From positions 6,258,501 to 6,322,500 of the forward strand of contig NZ_CP092183.1 in the NCBI RefSeq assembly GCF_023499255.1: a DNA stretch of 64,000 bases. Direction: 5' to 3'. A model generated the notes under the pieces. It was not told the origin of the DNA, made no database searches, and worked only from the letters and a program-made list of their open reading frames with translations. Each line of letters opens with the position of its first letter. Position 1 is the first letter of the stretch. The stretch comes from Couchioplanes caeruleus. GTDB taxonomy: Bacteria; Actinomycetota; Actinomycetes; Mycobacteriales; Micromonosporaceae. This document shows, piece after piece, positions 27,206 to 36,540 of the stretch. Position numbers and translations under genes: made by a program.

Positions 27206-29332
27206 GTGGCTGCCAAAGACGATCTCAATTGGTCCGACCTCGACCGCCGGGCGGTCGACACGGTCCGGGTACTGGCCATGGACGCCGTCGAGAAGGCCGG
27301 TAACGGCCACCCCGGCACCGCCATGAGCCTGGCGCCCGCCGCCTACCTGCTGTTCAACAAGGTGATGCGGCACGACCCGACGGACCCGCTGTGGGCGGGC
27401 CGGGACCGTTTCGTGCTCTCCTGCGGCCACTCCAGCCTCACCCTCTACATCCAGCTGTACCTCGCCGGTTTCGGCCTGGAGCTGGACGACCTGGCCGCGC
27501 TGCGGCAGTGGGGCTCGCTCACCCCGGGCCACCCCGAGTACGGGCACACCCCCGGCGTCGAGGTCACGACCGGGCCGCTGGGACAGGGCATCGGCAACGC
27601 GGTCGGCATGGCGATGGCCGCCCGCCGCGAGCGCGGCCTGCTCGACCCGGACGCCGCCGACGGCGCCTCGGTCTTCGACCACCACGTGTACGCGCTCTGC
27701 TCCGACGGTGACATCGAGGAGGGCGTCAGCCACGAGTCCAGCGCCGTCGCGGCCGTGCAGAAGCTCGGCAACCTCACGCTGATCTACGACGACAACGAGA
27801 TCTCCATCGAGGACGACACCCGGATCGCCAAGAACGAGGACGTCGGCGCGCGGTACGCGGCGTACGGCTGGCACGTGCAGACGGTCGACTGGCGTCAGGG
27901 CGACCCGGAGAAGGGCGACTACCACGAGGACGTCGAGGCACTCTGGGCGGCGATCCAGGAGGCCAAGGCGGTCACCGACAAGCCGTCGTTCATCGTGCTG
28001 CGCACCATCATCGGCTGGCCGGCGCCCAACAAGCAGAACACCGGCAAGATCCACGGCTCCGCCCTCGGCGCCGACGAGGTGAAGGCCACCAAGGAGATCC
28101 TCGGCTTCGACCCGGCCAAGTCGTTCGACGTCGCCCCCGAGGTGCTCGAGCACACCCGGCAGGTCTCCACCCGGGGCCGCGAGGCGCACGCCGCGTGGGA
28201 CAAGGCGTTCGAGTCCTGGGCCGCCGGCAACGCCGAGGGCAAGAAGCTCTTCGACCGGCTGTCGACCCGCTCGCTGCCCGAGGGCTGGACCTCCGCGCTG
28301 CCGGAATTCCCCGCGGACGAGAAGGGCGTCGCCACCCGCGCCGCGTCCGGCAAGGTGCTCGACGCGCTCGCGCCGGTGCTGCCCGAGCTGTGGGGCGGCT
28401 CCGCCGACCTCGCCGAGAGCAACAACACCACCATGAAGGGCGAGCCGTCGTTCATCCCGGCCGAGTACGCCACCAAGGCGTTCCCGGGCCATGAGTACGG
28501 CCGTACCCTGCACTTCGGCATCCGCGAGCACGGCATGGGCTCGATCCTCAACGGCATCGCGGCGAACGGCCTCACCCGCCCGTACGGCGGCACGTTCCTC
28601 GTGTTCAGCGACTACATGCGCGGCGCCGTGCGGCTGTCGGCGCTGATGAAGCTGCCGGTCACGTACGTGTGGACGCACGACTCGATCGGCCTGGGCGAGG
28701 ACGGCCCGACGCACCAGCCGATCGAGACGCTGACCGCGCTGCGCGCCATCGTCGGGCTCGACGTGGTCCGCCCGGCCGACGCCAACGAGACGGCGTGGGC
28801 GTGGCGTGGCGCGCTGGAGCACACCGACCGGCCGACCGCGCTCGCGCTGTCCCGGCAGAACCTCCCGACCATCGACCGCGGCAAGTACGCGTCGGCCGAG
28901 GGCGTCCTCAAGGGCGGCTACATCCTCTCCGAGGCGTCGAACGGCGACCCGAAGGTGATCCTCATGGGCACCGGCTCCGAGGTGTCGATCTGCCTCACCG
29001 CGCAGGAGCGCCTCGAGGCCGAGGGCACCCCGACCCGGGTCGTGTCGATGCCGTGCCAGGAGTGGTTCTTCGAGCAGGACACGGCGTACCAGCAGAAGGT
29101 CCTGCCGCGCGGCGTCAAGGCCCGCGTGTCGGTCGAGGCCGGCATCCGGATGAGCTGGGACCGGCTGATCGGCGACGCCGGCGAGGCCGTCAGCATCGAG
29201 CACTACGGCGCCAGCGCCCCCGCGAAGATCCTGTTCGAGCAGTTCGGCTTCACCGCGGACAACGTGGTGGCCAAGGCCAACGCCGCCCTCGCCAAGGTCG
29301 GCGAAATCACCGGTCACACGACCGGAAACTGA
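27206..29332 (+). CDS. tkt: Transketolase
   Basis: 708 residues from GTG 27206, with GAGGAG 10 nt upstream; nothing upstream resembles transketolase. Conserved segments: [35 protein letters not shown], the thiamine diphosphate motif [13 protein letters not shown]...[25 protein letters not shown] in the pyrimidine domain, and [11 protein letters not shown] in the C-terminal domain. It moves two-carbon units between sugar phosphates. It is first in a tkt-tal-pgi-like-zwf-opcA run, with its stop only 11 nt before tal. Confidence 0.97.
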   Translation: MAAKDDLNWSDLDRRAVDTVRVLAMDAVEKAGNGHPGTAMSLAPAAYLLFNKVMRHDPTDPLWAGRDRFVLSCGHSSLTLYIQLYLAGFGLELDDLAALRQWGSLTPGHPEYGHTPGVEVTTGPLGQGIGNAVGMAMAARRERGLLDPDAADGASVFDHHVYALCSDGDIEEGVSHESSAVAAVQKLGNLTLIYDDNEISIEDDTRIAKNEDVGARYAAYGWHVQTVDWRQGDPEKGDYHEDVEALWAAIQEAKAVTDKPSFIVLRTIIGWPAPNKQNTGKIHGSALGADEVKATKEILGFDPAKSFDVAPEVLEHTRQVSTRGREAHAAWDKAFESWAAGNAEGKKLFDRLSTRSLPEGWTSALPEFPADEKGVATRAASGKVLDALAPVLPELWGGSADLAESNNTTMKGEPSFIPAEYATKAFPGHEYGRTLHFGIREHGMGSILNGIAANGLTRPYGGTFLVFSDYMRGAVRLSALMKLPVTYVWTHDSIGLGEDGPTHQPIETLTALRAIVGLDVVRPADANETAWAWRGALEHTDRPTALALSRQNLPTIDRGKYASAEGVLKGGYILSEASNGDPKVILMGTGSEVSICLTAQERLEAEGTPTRVVSMPCQEWFFEQDTAYQQKVLPRGVKARVSVEAGIRMSWDRLIGDAGEAVSIEHYGASAPAKILFEQFGFTADNVVAKANAALAKVGEITGHTTGN

Positions 29333-29343
29333 GGGAGGCCCCA

Positions 29344-30486
29344 ATGACCGACAGACTGGCTGAGCTGTCCGCCGCAGGTGTGGCGGTATGGCTCGACGAT
29401 CTCTCCCGTGTCCGGCTGCAGAGCGGCTCGCTGGACAAGATGCGCCGCGAGCAGCACGTGGTCGGCGTGACGACGAACCCGACGATCTTCGCCAAGGCGC
29501 TCGCCGACGCCGACGCGTACGACGACCAGCTCAAGGACCTGGCCGCGCAGGGCGTCACCGTCGAGGAGGCGGTGCGGCTGCTGACCTCGTTCGACGTGCG
29601 CTGGGCGTGTGACGTCATGAAGCCGGCGTACGACGCGTCGAACGGCGTGGACGGCCGGGTGTCCATCGAGGTGGACCCGCGCAGCGCCCACCTGACCGAG
29701 AAGACGGCGTCCGAGGCGAAGACGCTGTGGTGGCTCGTCGACCGCCCGAACCTGTTCATCAAGATCCCGGCGACCCAGGCGGGCCTGCCGGCGATCACGG
29801 CGACCCTGGCCGCGGGCATCAGCGTGAACGTGACGCTGATCTTCTCGCTGGAGCGCTACAAGGCCGTCATGAACGCGTTCCTCGACGGCATGGAGCAGGC
29901 CAAGGCGAACGGCCACGACCTCAGCAAGATGGGCTCGGTCGCCTCGTTCTTCGTGTCCCGGGTGGACACCGAGATCGACAAGCGGCTCGACAAGATCGGC
30001 AGCGACGAGGCCAAGGCGCTGCGGGGCAAGGCCGCGGTCGCCAACGCGCAGCTCGCCTACCAGGCGTACGCCGAGGTGTTCGGCTCGGACCGCTGGAAGG
30101 CCCTGGCCGACGCGGGCGCCCTGCCGCAGCGGCCGCTGTGGGCGTCCACCGGCACGAAGAACCCCGACTACAAGGACACCATCTACGTCGAGGAGCTCAT
30201 CGCGCCCGGCACGGTCAACACCATGCCGGAGTCGGTGATCAAGGCGTACGAGGACCACGGCGAGACCCGGGGCGACACGGTGACCGGCTCGTACGCGGAC
30301 GCCCAGAAGGTGATGGACGACGTCGCCGCGGCCGGCGTGGACCTCGACGACGTGTTCCGGGTCCTGGAGGAGGAGGGCGTCGAGAAGTTCGAGGCCAGCT
30401 GGGCCGAGCTGCTCGAGGACGTCAAGAAGTCCCTCTCCGCGGCCGCGAAGGGCTCGGGCAGCCCGAGCGACGCCGCCAAAGGGTAA
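29344..30486 (+). CDS. tal: Transaldolase
   Basis: 380 residues; ATG 29344 after GAGGGAGG, which overlaps the tkt stop. Typical actinobacterial long transaldolase: [15 protein letters not shown] near the N-terminus, the Schiff-base lysine in [22 protein letters not shown] and the C-terminal [14 protein letters not shown]. It moves three-carbon units in the non-oxidative pentose phosphate pathway. The next gene starts 4 nt after its stop. Confidence 0.97.
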   Translation: MTDRLAELSAAGVAVWLDDLSRVRLQSGSLDKMRREQHVVGVTTNPTIFAKALADADAYDDQLKDLAAQGVTVEEAVRLLTSFDVRWACDVMKPAYDASNGVDGRVSIEVDPRSAHLTEKTASEAKTLWWLVDRPNLFIKIPATQAGLPAITATLAAGISVNVTLIFSLERYKAVMNAFLDGMEQAKANGHDLSKMGSVASFFVSRVDTEIDKRLDKIGSDEAKALRGKAAVANAQLAYQAYAEVFGSDRWKALADAGALPQRPLWASTGTKNPDYKDTIYVEELIAPGTVNTMPESVIKAYEDHGETRGDTVTGSYADAQKVMDDVAAAGVDLDDVFRVLEEEGVEKFEASWAELLEDVKKSLSAAAKGSGSPSDAAKG

Positions 30487-30489
30487 CGC

Positions 30490-31887
30490 GTGACGATCGA
30501 CCCGCTCGCGGCCGTGGAGGCGGCCGCCGGACTCGCCGTTTTCGGCGCCCCGGCCACCGCCTCCCGCCACGGGCGGGTCGACGCGCGTCTGGCCGGCCTC
30601 GACGCCGGTCCTGATCCCCTCGCGCTGGACCCCGCCCTGCTGCCCCAGCTCGCCGAGCTGCATGAGGAGCTGGGCGACCTCGATCACGTCGTGCTCGCCG
30701 GCCCGGGGCGCGCGGCGGAGGCGATCGCCCGTACGCTCGGCCGCCGGCTGACCGTGCTCGACGACCCGGACCCGCGGCAGGTGCTCGGCCTGACGCGGGA
30801 CCGCGACCTGATGTGCCGCAGCGTGACGGTGTTCGCCGAGGACGCCGGCGATCTGCACCGGGTGCTGCACCGGGCCTATCTCGACCTCGGCCTGACCGAG
30901 GCGGAGACGGCCCGCCACCTGCTGCCGCTGGGCGGCTCCGATGCGCTGCTCGAGGCGCCCGGCCAGGAGACACTCGTCGCCGCCACGCTCGCCGGCATCG
31001 ACGCGGGCGAGCTGACCGGCCAGTCCGCGGCGTTCGCGCCGTCGGTGCGGGCCGCGACGGGCGACAATCCCGCGCTCGCCCTGGGCCTCGCCCTGGCCGG
31101 CGCCGACGCGGTCGCCCTGGTGGCCGACGGTTCCGGCCTGGAAGGGCTGGGCGAATGGGCCGCTCCCCTGCTGACCGCCGCCGGCCTGGTGCCCGTCGTG
31201 GCCGAGGCACCGGACAGCCCCGGCGTGCGCGGCGAGGACGTGCTCACCGTCTCGTACGGCGGCAGCCTGCGCGCGGGTTCGGTCCCGGGCGGCGGCGCGC
31301 GCCCCGACGTGGCGGTGAACGGGCCGCTGGGCGCCCAGTTCGCGGCGTGGCGCTGGGCCGCGGCGATCGCCGGCCGGCTGCGCGGCGCGGAACCGCCCCC
31401 GCCACCGGGGAACGCCGCGGTGGACGGGGAAGCACCGTCCTGGACCGACGGTGCCGTGGAGATCTTCACCACTCGGCCCCGCACCGATCTGAGCACCCTC
31501 CTGCGCGAGTTCGGGTCCGACATCCACGATCATCTGTCCGTGGTGGCCGTCCTCGACCCGGTGACCGACGCCGAGGTGGCCGCCCTGCGCCCGCTGCTCG
31601 CCGCCGCCACCGGCCGCCCGGTCACGCTGGACCGGGACCCCGGTCACGTCGGTGACCTGCGCAACGGCTCGTTCCTGCAGATCACGGGTGCCGATCCGGA
31701 GGACGTGGACGTGCCGGGCCGGGCGTACACGCTGGGCGGTTCCCGCTCGCGCCGCGCCGCGGCCGCGCGGCAGGCCCTGACCCGCCGCGGGCGGCCGCTG
31801 CTGCGGCTGCACCTCACCGACCGGCGGCGCGGCGTCCGGCAGCTGCTCGCCGCCGCCGGGATGTTGCAGGCCCGAGCCTGTGGGTAA
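30490..31887 (+). CDS. Phosphoglucose isomerase-like protein lacking all recognisable active-site motifs (probable pseudoenzyme)
   Basis: 465 residues from GTG 30490, shorter than the about 550 of the PGI that usually holds this operon position. PGI scaffold segments remain: ELGDLDHVVLAG (61-71), ATGDNPALALGLALAGA (189-205), GPLGAQFAAWRWAAAIAG (278-295), TDGAVEIF (319-326), NGSFLQITGAD and GRPLLRLHLTD (434-444). The functional motifs are gone. GGSSL is GPGRAAE (71-77), SKSGxTxET is FAEDAGDLHR (115-124), GGRFS is absent, the INPFDQPxVxxxK helix start is a proline run (302-306), and the STGQxHKGG histidine/glycine loop is missing. The reading frame is intact and tightly spaced between tal and zwf, so the protein is probably made. 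A structural or regulatory role is my inference. Confidence 0.8.
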   Translation: MTIDPLAAVEAAAGLAVFGAPATASRHGRVDARLAGLDAGPDPLALDPALLPQLAELHEELGDLDHVVLAGPGRAAEAIARTLGRRLTVLDDPDPRQVLGLTRDRDLMCRSVTVFAEDAGDLHRVLHRAYLDLGLTEAETARHLLPLGGSDALLEAPGQETLVAATLAGIDAGELTGQSAAFAPSVRAATGDNPALALGLALAGADAVALVADGSGLEGLGEWAAPLLTAAGLVPVVAEAPDSPGVRGEDVLTVSYGGSLRAGSVPGGGARPDVAVNGPLGAQFAAWRWAAAIAGRLRGAEPPPPPGNAAVDGEAPSWTDGAVEIFTTRPRTDLSTLLREFGSDIHDHLSVVAVLDPVTDAEVAALRPLLAAATGRPVTLDRDPGHVGDLRNGSFLQITGADPEDVDVPGRAYTLGGSRSRRAAAARQALTRRGRPLLRLHLTDRRRGVRQLLAAAGMLQARACG

Positions 31888-31915
31888 CCCTGCGGGAGGA
31901 TGAAAAGCTGGCAGG

Positions 31916-33442
31916 ATGGCAAACGTGGGTAATCCGCTGCGCACAGCACAGGACCGACGGCTGCCCAGGATCCCGGAGCCCTGCGCTCTGGTGATCTTCG
32001 GTGTCACGGGTGACCTGTCCCGAAAGAAACTGATCCCGGCCGTCTACGACCTGGCCAACCGGGGTCTGCTGCCGCCCGGCTTCGTGGTCCTGGGCTTCGC
32101 CCGGCGCGACTGGGGTGACGGCGACTTCGAGTCGCTGGCATACGAGGCGGCGAAGAAGGGCGCCCGGACGCCGTGGCGCGAGGACGTCTGGCAGCGGCTC
32201 GCGAGCCAGTTCCAGTTCGTTCCCGGCTCGTTCGACGACGACGCCGCATTCGACAGCCTGGCGAGCACCCTGGACGAGCTGCGCGAGCGCAACGGCATCG
32301 CCGGCAACGCCGCCTTCTACTTCTCGATCCCGCCGGCCGCGTTCCCGGTCGTGCTCAACCAGCTCAACCGCACCGGGATGGCCGACAACGCCAAGTCCGG
32401 CGGCTGGCGCCGGGTCGTGGTGGAGAAGCCGTTCGGCAACGACCTGAAGACGGCCATGGCGCTCAACCACCTGGTCGACGAGGTGTTCACGCCCGAGGAC
32501 GTCTTCCGCATCGACCACTACCTCGGCAAGGAGACCGTCCAGAACATCCTGGCGCTCCGCTTCGCCAACAGCCTGTTCGAGCCGGTGTGGAATTCCAAGT
32601 ACGTCGACTCGGTGCAGATCACGATGGCCGAGGACGTCGGCATCGGCACCCGCGCCGCGTTCTACGACTCCGCCGGCGCCGCCCGCGACGTGCTGCAGAA
32701 CCACCTGCTGCAACTGCTCGCGCTGGTGGGCATGGAGGAGCCGACGAGCTTCGACCCCAACGAGATCCGCGCCGAGAAGCTGAAGGTGCTCAAGGCCATC
32801 AGCCTGCCGGAGAACATCGACGAGGGCTCGGTCCGCGGGCAGTACCTTCCCGGCTGGGTCGCCGGCGAACGGGCGGTCGGCTACCTGGAGGAGAAGGGGG
32901 TGCCGGAGGACTCCACCACGGAGACGTACGTGGCGGTCCGCCTCGGCATCCAGAACCGGCGCTGGGCCGGCGTGCCGTTCTTCGTCCGCGTCGGCAAGCG
33001 GATGCCGCGCCGGGTGACCGAGATCGCGGTCCTGTTCAAGCGCGCGCCGCACCTGCCGTTCGACCCGGCCGACGTCGAGATGCTCGGCAACAACCAGCTG
33101 GTCATCCGGGTCCAGCCGGACGAGGGCGTGGTGCTCAAGTTCGGCTCCAAGGTGCCCGGCACCACCATGGAGGTCCGCGACATCGCGATGGACTTCCAGT
33201 ACGGCGAGGCGTTCACCGAGTCCAGCCCCGAGGCGTACGAGCGGCTCGTGCTCGACGTGCTGGTCGGCGACCGTACGCTCTTCCCCGACGCAGCCGAGGT
33301 GGAGCAGAGCTGGCGCGTCATCGACCCGCTCGAGGAGGCCTGGGTCGGCACGAAGCCGGAGCCGTACCGGGCCGGCGAGTGGGGCCCGCGTGCCTCGGAC
33401 GAGATGCTGGCCCGCGAGGGCCGTGCTTGGAGGCGAGCATGA
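31916..33442 (+). CDS. zwf: Glucose-6-phosphate dehydrogenase
   Basis: 508 residues from ATG 31916; a GTG three codons later is an alternative. FGVTGDLSRKKLIPAVY binds the NADP pyrophosphate, and RIDHYLGKETVQNILALRFAN (about 198-218) is the active-site signature with the catalytic His region. EKPFGND precedes it. It commits glucose 6-phosphate to the oxidative pentose phosphate pathway. The ATGA overlap with opcA (33439-33442) couples it to its assembly factor. Confidence 0.97.
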   Translation: MANVGNPLRTAQDRRLPRIPEPCALVIFGVTGDLSRKKLIPAVYDLANRGLLPPGFVVLGFARRDWGDGDFESLAYEAAKKGARTPWREDVWQRLASQFQFVPGSFDDDAAFDSLASTLDELRERNGIAGNAAFYFSIPPAAFPVVLNQLNRTGMADNAKSGGWRRVVVEKPFGNDLKTAMALNHLVDEVFTPEDVFRIDHYLGKETVQNILALRFANSLFEPVWNSKYVDSVQITMAEDVGIGTRAAFYDSAGAARDVLQNHLLQLLALVGMEEPTSFDPNEIRAEKLKVLKAISLPENIDEGSVRGQYLPGWVAGERAVGYLEEKGVPEDSTTETYVAVRLGIQNRRWAGVPFFVRVGKRMPRRVTEIAVLFKRAPHLPFDPADVEMLGNNQLVIRVQPDEGVVLKFGSKVPGTTMEVRDIAMDFQYGEAFTESSPEAYERLVLDVLVGDRTLFPDAAEVEQSWRVIDPLEEAWVGTKPEPYRAGEWGPRASDEMLAREGRAWRRA

Positions 33443-34455
33443 TCGGTCTGTGGGACACCACCGGCAACGAGGTCGTCAAGGCGCTCGCGGCCGAACGGCG
33501 CAGCGCGGGCGGCGTGGCTTCCGGCCTCGCCCTGACGCTGGTCGCCGTGGTGGAGGAGAAGAAGGTCCGCGAGGCCGAGGCCGCCGCGACCATCGCCGCC
33601 GCCGCGCACCCGTGCCGGCTGCTCATCGTGGTCCGCTCCGACCTGGAGGGCCGCAGCCGGCTCGACGCGGAGATCGTCGTGGGCGGCCGGCTCGGGCCGG
33701 CCGAGGCCGTCGTGATGCGCATGTACGGCCGGCTGGCCCTGCACGCGGAATCGGTGGTCATGCCGCTGCTGGCCCCGGACGTCCCGGTGGTCACGTGGTG
33801 GCACGGCGCGCCGCCGGACGTCATCGCCAACGACTTCCTCGGCGTCGTGGCCGACCGGCGGATCACCGACAGCAAACTCGCCGACGACCCGGTCGCGGCG
33901 CTCAAGCAGCGGGCGGCCGACTACGCGCCGGGCGACACCGACCTCACCTGGACCCGCATCACCCTGTGGCGCACCCTGGTGGCCGGCGCGTTCGACACCA
34001 CCGAGGAGCGGGTCACGGGCGCGACCGTCGTGGCGCCCCCCAACGACCCGACCGCGGCGCTGATGTGCGGCTGGCTCAAGTCCCGGCTGCACATCGAGCC
34101 GGTGTGGCAGCACACCGACCGGGCGCCGCGGATGTATTCGGTGCAGCTCGAGTGCGCCAACGGCGACTGCGTGACGGTCACCCGGGAGGAGGGCACGGCG
34201 CTGTTCAGCCGTACGGGCCAGGAGCCGCGCTACATGCCGCTGCCCAAGCGCCCGGTCGGCGACGAGCTCGCCGAGGAGCTGCGCCGCCTCGACGCCGACC
34301 AGATCTACGGCGATGCGCTCGGCGCGATGGCCGGCGTCCCCGACCTCGACAATCGGCCGCCGATGCGGGTGCACGTCTGGAAGGACCCGGTCCAGGCGGC
34401 CCGCGCGGGCGACGAGTCCGGCGCGATGGCCGGCCCGGGTGGGTCCGCCGCCTGA
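33439..34455 (+). CDS. opcA: G6PDH assembly/activation protein OpcA
   Basis: 338 residues, ATG overlapping the zwf stop. IGLWDTTGNEVVKALAAERR at the start, HPCRLLIVVRSD, VVMPLLAPDVPVVTWWHG and the C-terminal ECANGDCVTVTREEG are features of OpcA, which is required for full activity of zwf products in cyanobacteria and actinobacteria. Two Cys in ECANGDC could take part in redox control, but that is speculation. The 87-nt gap to pgl contains a weak inverted repeat (GCACCGCGC/GCGCGGTGC). Confidence 0.93.
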   Translation: MIGLWDTTGNEVVKALAAERRSAGGVASGLALTLVAVVEEKKVREAEAAATIAAAAHPCRLLIVVRSDLEGRSRLDAEIVVGGRLGPAEAVVMRMYGRLALHAESVVMPLLAPDVPVVTWWHGAPPDVIANDFLGVVADRRITDSKLADDPVAALKQRAADYAPGDTDLTWTRITLWRTLVAGAFDTTEERVTGATVVAPPNDPTAALMCGWLKSRLHIEPVWQHTDRAPRMYSVQLECANGDCVTVTREEGTALFSRTGQEPRYMPLPKRPVGDELAEELRRLDADQIYGDALGAMAGVPDLDNRPPMRVHVWKDPVQAARAGDESGAMAGPGGSAA

Positions 34456-34542
34456 GCACCGCGCCTCTCTAAGATCAACGGGGTCGTTCCGCCGGGCGCG
34501 GTGCGGCCCCGAGCCGTGACAGCACTGAACTCGAGGGGTCCG

Positions 34543-35361
34543 ATGAGCGAGACCGTTGTGGTGGTGGTTCCCGACGCCGACGTCCTGGCGGCGGCCGTGG
34601 CGGCCCGCCTGGTCGTGAAAATCATCGACGCGCAGGCGACCCGCGGGCGCGCGGACGTGGTGCTGACCGGCGGCCGGGTGGCCGCCAAGGTGCTGCGCGC
34701 CGTCAAGGACCTCCCGGCCTCGGGCGCCGTCGACTGGTCCCGCGTCGACCTGTGGTGGGGTGACGAACGGTTCCTGCCCTCCGGCGACCCGGACCGCAAC
34801 GAGACCCAGGCCCGCGAGGCCCTGCTCGACGCGCTGCCACTGGAGCCGGCCCGCATCCACGCGATGCCCGCCTCGGACGGCCCCGACGGCGACGACGCCC
34901 CGGCGGCCGCCGCCCGGTACGCCCGCGACCTCGCCGCCGCGGCCACCGACGCCTCCCCCGCGACCACCGCGGCGACCTCGGCAGCGGGCGGCGCGCCGGT
35001 CGCCGACGACCCGCAGGCCGAGGCGGAGGTCGAGGCGGGGCTGCCGTACTTCGACGTGCTCATGCTGGGCGTCGGCGAGGACGGGCACGTGGCGTCGCTG
35101 TTCCCCGGCCACCCCGACGCGACCGCCACCGGCGCGGCCACGGCGGTGCACGACAGCCCGAAGCCCCCGCCCACCCGCATCTCGCTGACGATGAGCGCCA
35201 TCCAGTCCGCGGAAGAGGTCTGGCTGGTCGCGGCGGGCCCGGACAAGGCCGAATCGGTGGGCGCGGCGCTGGGCGGCGACCTGGACCTGCCCGCGGCCCA
35301 CGCTCGTGGCACCCGCCGTACGCTCTGGCTGCTCGACACCGCCGCGGCCGCCAAACGGTGA
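34543..35361 (+). CDS. pgl: 6-phosphogluconolactonase
   Basis: 272 residues from ATG 34543 with GAGGGG upstream. Conserved segments: VVLTGGRVAAKVLRAV, WWGDERFLPSGDPDRNETQA and the catalytic MLGVGEDGHVASLFPGHP. It hydrolyses the lactone made by G6PDH. Residues about 120-155 are an Ala/Thr/Asp-rich insertion (TDASPATTAATSAAGG) not normal for the family, probably a disordered surface loop. It is the last gene of the operon, followed by a terminator. Confidence 0.94.
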   Translation: MSETVVVVVPDADVLAAAVAARLVVKIIDAQATRGRADVVLTGGRVAAKVLRAVKDLPASGAVDWSRVDLWWGDERFLPSGDPDRNETQAREALLDALPLEPARIHAMPASDGPDGDDAPAAAARYARDLAAAATDASPATTAATSAAGGAPVADDPQAEAEVEAGLPYFDVLMLGVGEDGHVASLFPGHPDATATGAATAVHDSPKPPPTRISLTMSAIQSAEEVWLVAAGPDKAESVGAALGGDLDLPAAHARGTRRTLWLLDTAAAAKR

Positions 35362-35376
35362 AGGCCCCCAAACGGT

Positions 35377-35412
35377 GAAGGCCGCCTCTCGCAATCGCGA
35401 GGGGCGGCCTTC
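35377..35412. terminator. Bidirectional terminator between pgl and fliQ
   Basis: GAAGGCCGCCTCTCGC and GCGAGGGGCGGCCTTC form a 16-bp stem with one T:G pair and a 4-nt loop. It sits between two gene 3' ends, 15 nt after pgl and 17 nt after fliQ. Confidence 0.88.
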
Positions 35413-35429
35413 GAGCTCTCCGGCGGAGG

Positions 35430-35699
35430 TCAGCTCAGCAGCGACGGGATCTTCTCGAACAGCTGCGTCGTGAACGTCACCATCTCGTGCAACATCCAGT
35501 TCCCGCTGAACAGGATCGCCGCGCCCACCGCCGCCGCCTTCGGCACGAAGCTCAGCGTCGCCTCCTGAATCTGCGTCACCGACTGGAACAACGAGATCGC
35601 GAACCCGATCAGCAACGCGGTCACCAGCACCGGCGCGCACATCTTCGCCGCGATGGTCATGGCCTGCAGCCCCAGCTCAACGATCTGCGTGTCCGTCAT
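35430..35699 (-). CDS. fliQ: Flagellar export apparatus protein FliQ (orphan)
   Basis: 89 residues from ATG 35699, exactly the standard FliQ length; an upstream in-frame start at 35771 would add an unrelated basic leader. Two membrane helices frame the family signature SLFQSVTQIQEATLSFVPK, and the start DTQIVELGLQAMTIAAKMCAPVL also fits FliQ. FliQ is part of the FliPQR core of the flagellar type III export gate. No other flagellar gene is in this window, so it is either a displaced member of a flagellar regulon elsewhere or a second copy. The terminator behind it argues for independent transcription. Confidence 0.92.
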   Translation of the reverse strand: MTDTQIVELGLQAMTIAAKMCAPVLVTALLIGFAISLFQSVTQIQEATLSFVPKAAAVGAAILFSGNWMLHEMVTFTTQLFEKIPSLLS

Positions 35700-35934
35700 G
35701 CCCATCCATTCGCCCACCCCGCGAACCCGCCGAGCGCAGAACAGGCGCGCCCCGGTTGCCGTTCGGTTCACCCCACCGGAACCCTCAAGTCGGCCGCTCG
35801 GCCTGCTCCCGGACGGCGGGTGCGGGTCGGCTCAGCCGCTCCGAACGCTCCCGTCGGCCCGCCTCGGCCGACGAGGCCGGGGCAGCAGCGGAACGAAGCC
35901 GCCAGCCCCCGCCGGACGAAAGCCGGCGCGCCGC

Positions 35935-36030
35935 AGCCGAACGAAGCCGGCAGACGTCAGCCGAGCGAAACCGGCGGGCGCTAGCCGAACGACGCCAGCG
36001 GGCGTCAGCCGAACGAAGCCGGCGGGCTCG
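35935..36030. repeat. 24-bp tandem repeat copying the 3' end of a gene including its stop
   Basis: Four 24-nt units (35935, 35959, 35983, 36007) based on AGCCGAACGAAGCCGGCGGG. The rightmost unit overlaps the last codons of the membrane-protein gene at 36005-36481; read on the minus strand each unit encodes approximately PPASFG-stop. The rest of 35700-35934 shows further degenerate GAAGCC repeats and no gene. Confidence 0.75.
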
Positions 36031-36481
36031 GGACCATCGACGTGCCGTCGCCGGTTCCCGGGCTCACCGCTGTCGGCGAGTGCGGCCGGGGTGATGCCTT
36101 CGGCCCTCCCGGGGTCTCCGGGATGCCCTTCGGCACCCCGTCACGGCCCCGGGCCGGGCCGGGCGCCGGCGAGTCCGCCGGGGAGGACGACGGAGACGGC
36201 GACGGGGAAAGCGACGGAGACTGCGACGGTACGGTCGCGGCCGGTGGATTCGGCGCCGGCGGCTGCGGCTGCTCCCCCGGCAGGCGTACCGCCACCACGA
36301 CGGCCACCAGCGCGACGGCCAGCGCCGCGCCGCCCGCCAGCGCCCCCATCCACGACACGGGCAGCCGCCGAGGGCGTACGGTCGCCGCGGTCGGCGGCAC
36401 GGCGGGCTGCAGGTCGTCCGCGGTCACGGACAGCGCCCGGGCGGACAGGGCCGCACGCAGCCGCGCTTCGAGGTTCGTCAT
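36005..36481 (-). CDS. Single-pass membrane protein with Pro/Ser-rich outer domain, partner of the ECF sigma factor
   Basis: 158 residues. A short cytoplasmic part with MTNLEARLRAALSARA, one membrane helix (MGALAGGAALAVALVAVVVAV, about 45-66), then an extracellular tail of Pro, Ser and Gly including SPSLSPSPSPSSSP. No zinc-binding anti-sigma motif (HxxxCxxC) is visible, so anti-sigma activity is inferred only from gene order and topology. Its ATG overlaps the stop of a 20-codon minicistron that repeats its own first codons. Confidence 0.65.
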   Translation of the reverse strand: MTNLEARLRAALSARALSVTADDLQPAVPPTAATVRPRRLPVSWMGALAGGAALAVALVAVVVAVRLPGEQPQPPAPNPPAATVPSQSPSLSPSPSPSSSPADSPAPGPARGRDGVPKGIPETPGGPKASPRPHSPTAVSPGTGDGTSMVPSPPASFG

Positions 36482-36540
36482 CGGCGTTCTCCCCGCAGGC
36501 CGCGCAGGGCGCCGAGCAGCCGCGCTTTCAGGTTCGTCAT
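36478..36540 (-). CDS. 20-codon minicistron duplicating the start of the next gene
   Basis: ATG 36540 overlaps the sigma factor stop (ATGA 36537-36540) and the frame ends at TGA 36480-36478, overlapping the ATG of the membrane protein (ATGA 36478-36481). The peptide MTNLKARLLGALRGLRGERR closely repeats MTNLEARLRAAL of the following protein, and the flanking GGGAGAAC/GGGAGAAC ribosome-binding sites are duplicated too. It may relay ribosomes from the sigma gene to the membrane-protein gene, or simply be a neutral tandem duplication. Confidence 0.45.
   Translation of the reverse strand: MTNLKARLLGALRGLRGERR

Noticed and set aside
27182..29344. Long frame antisense to transketolase
   Set aside because: Arg/Gly/Val-rich composition without motifs; the plus-strand transketolase is unambiguous.
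29314..32007. Long frame antisense to transaldolase and the PGI-like gene
   Set aside because: Composition typical of a GC-rich antisense frame, no ribosome-binding site or domain.
34464..34504. Inverted repeat GCACCGCGC/GCGCGGTGC between opcA and pgl as a terminator
   Set aside because: The loop is too long for a good hairpin and it lies inside an operon whose last gene has its own terminator; attenuation cannot be excluded but is unsupported.
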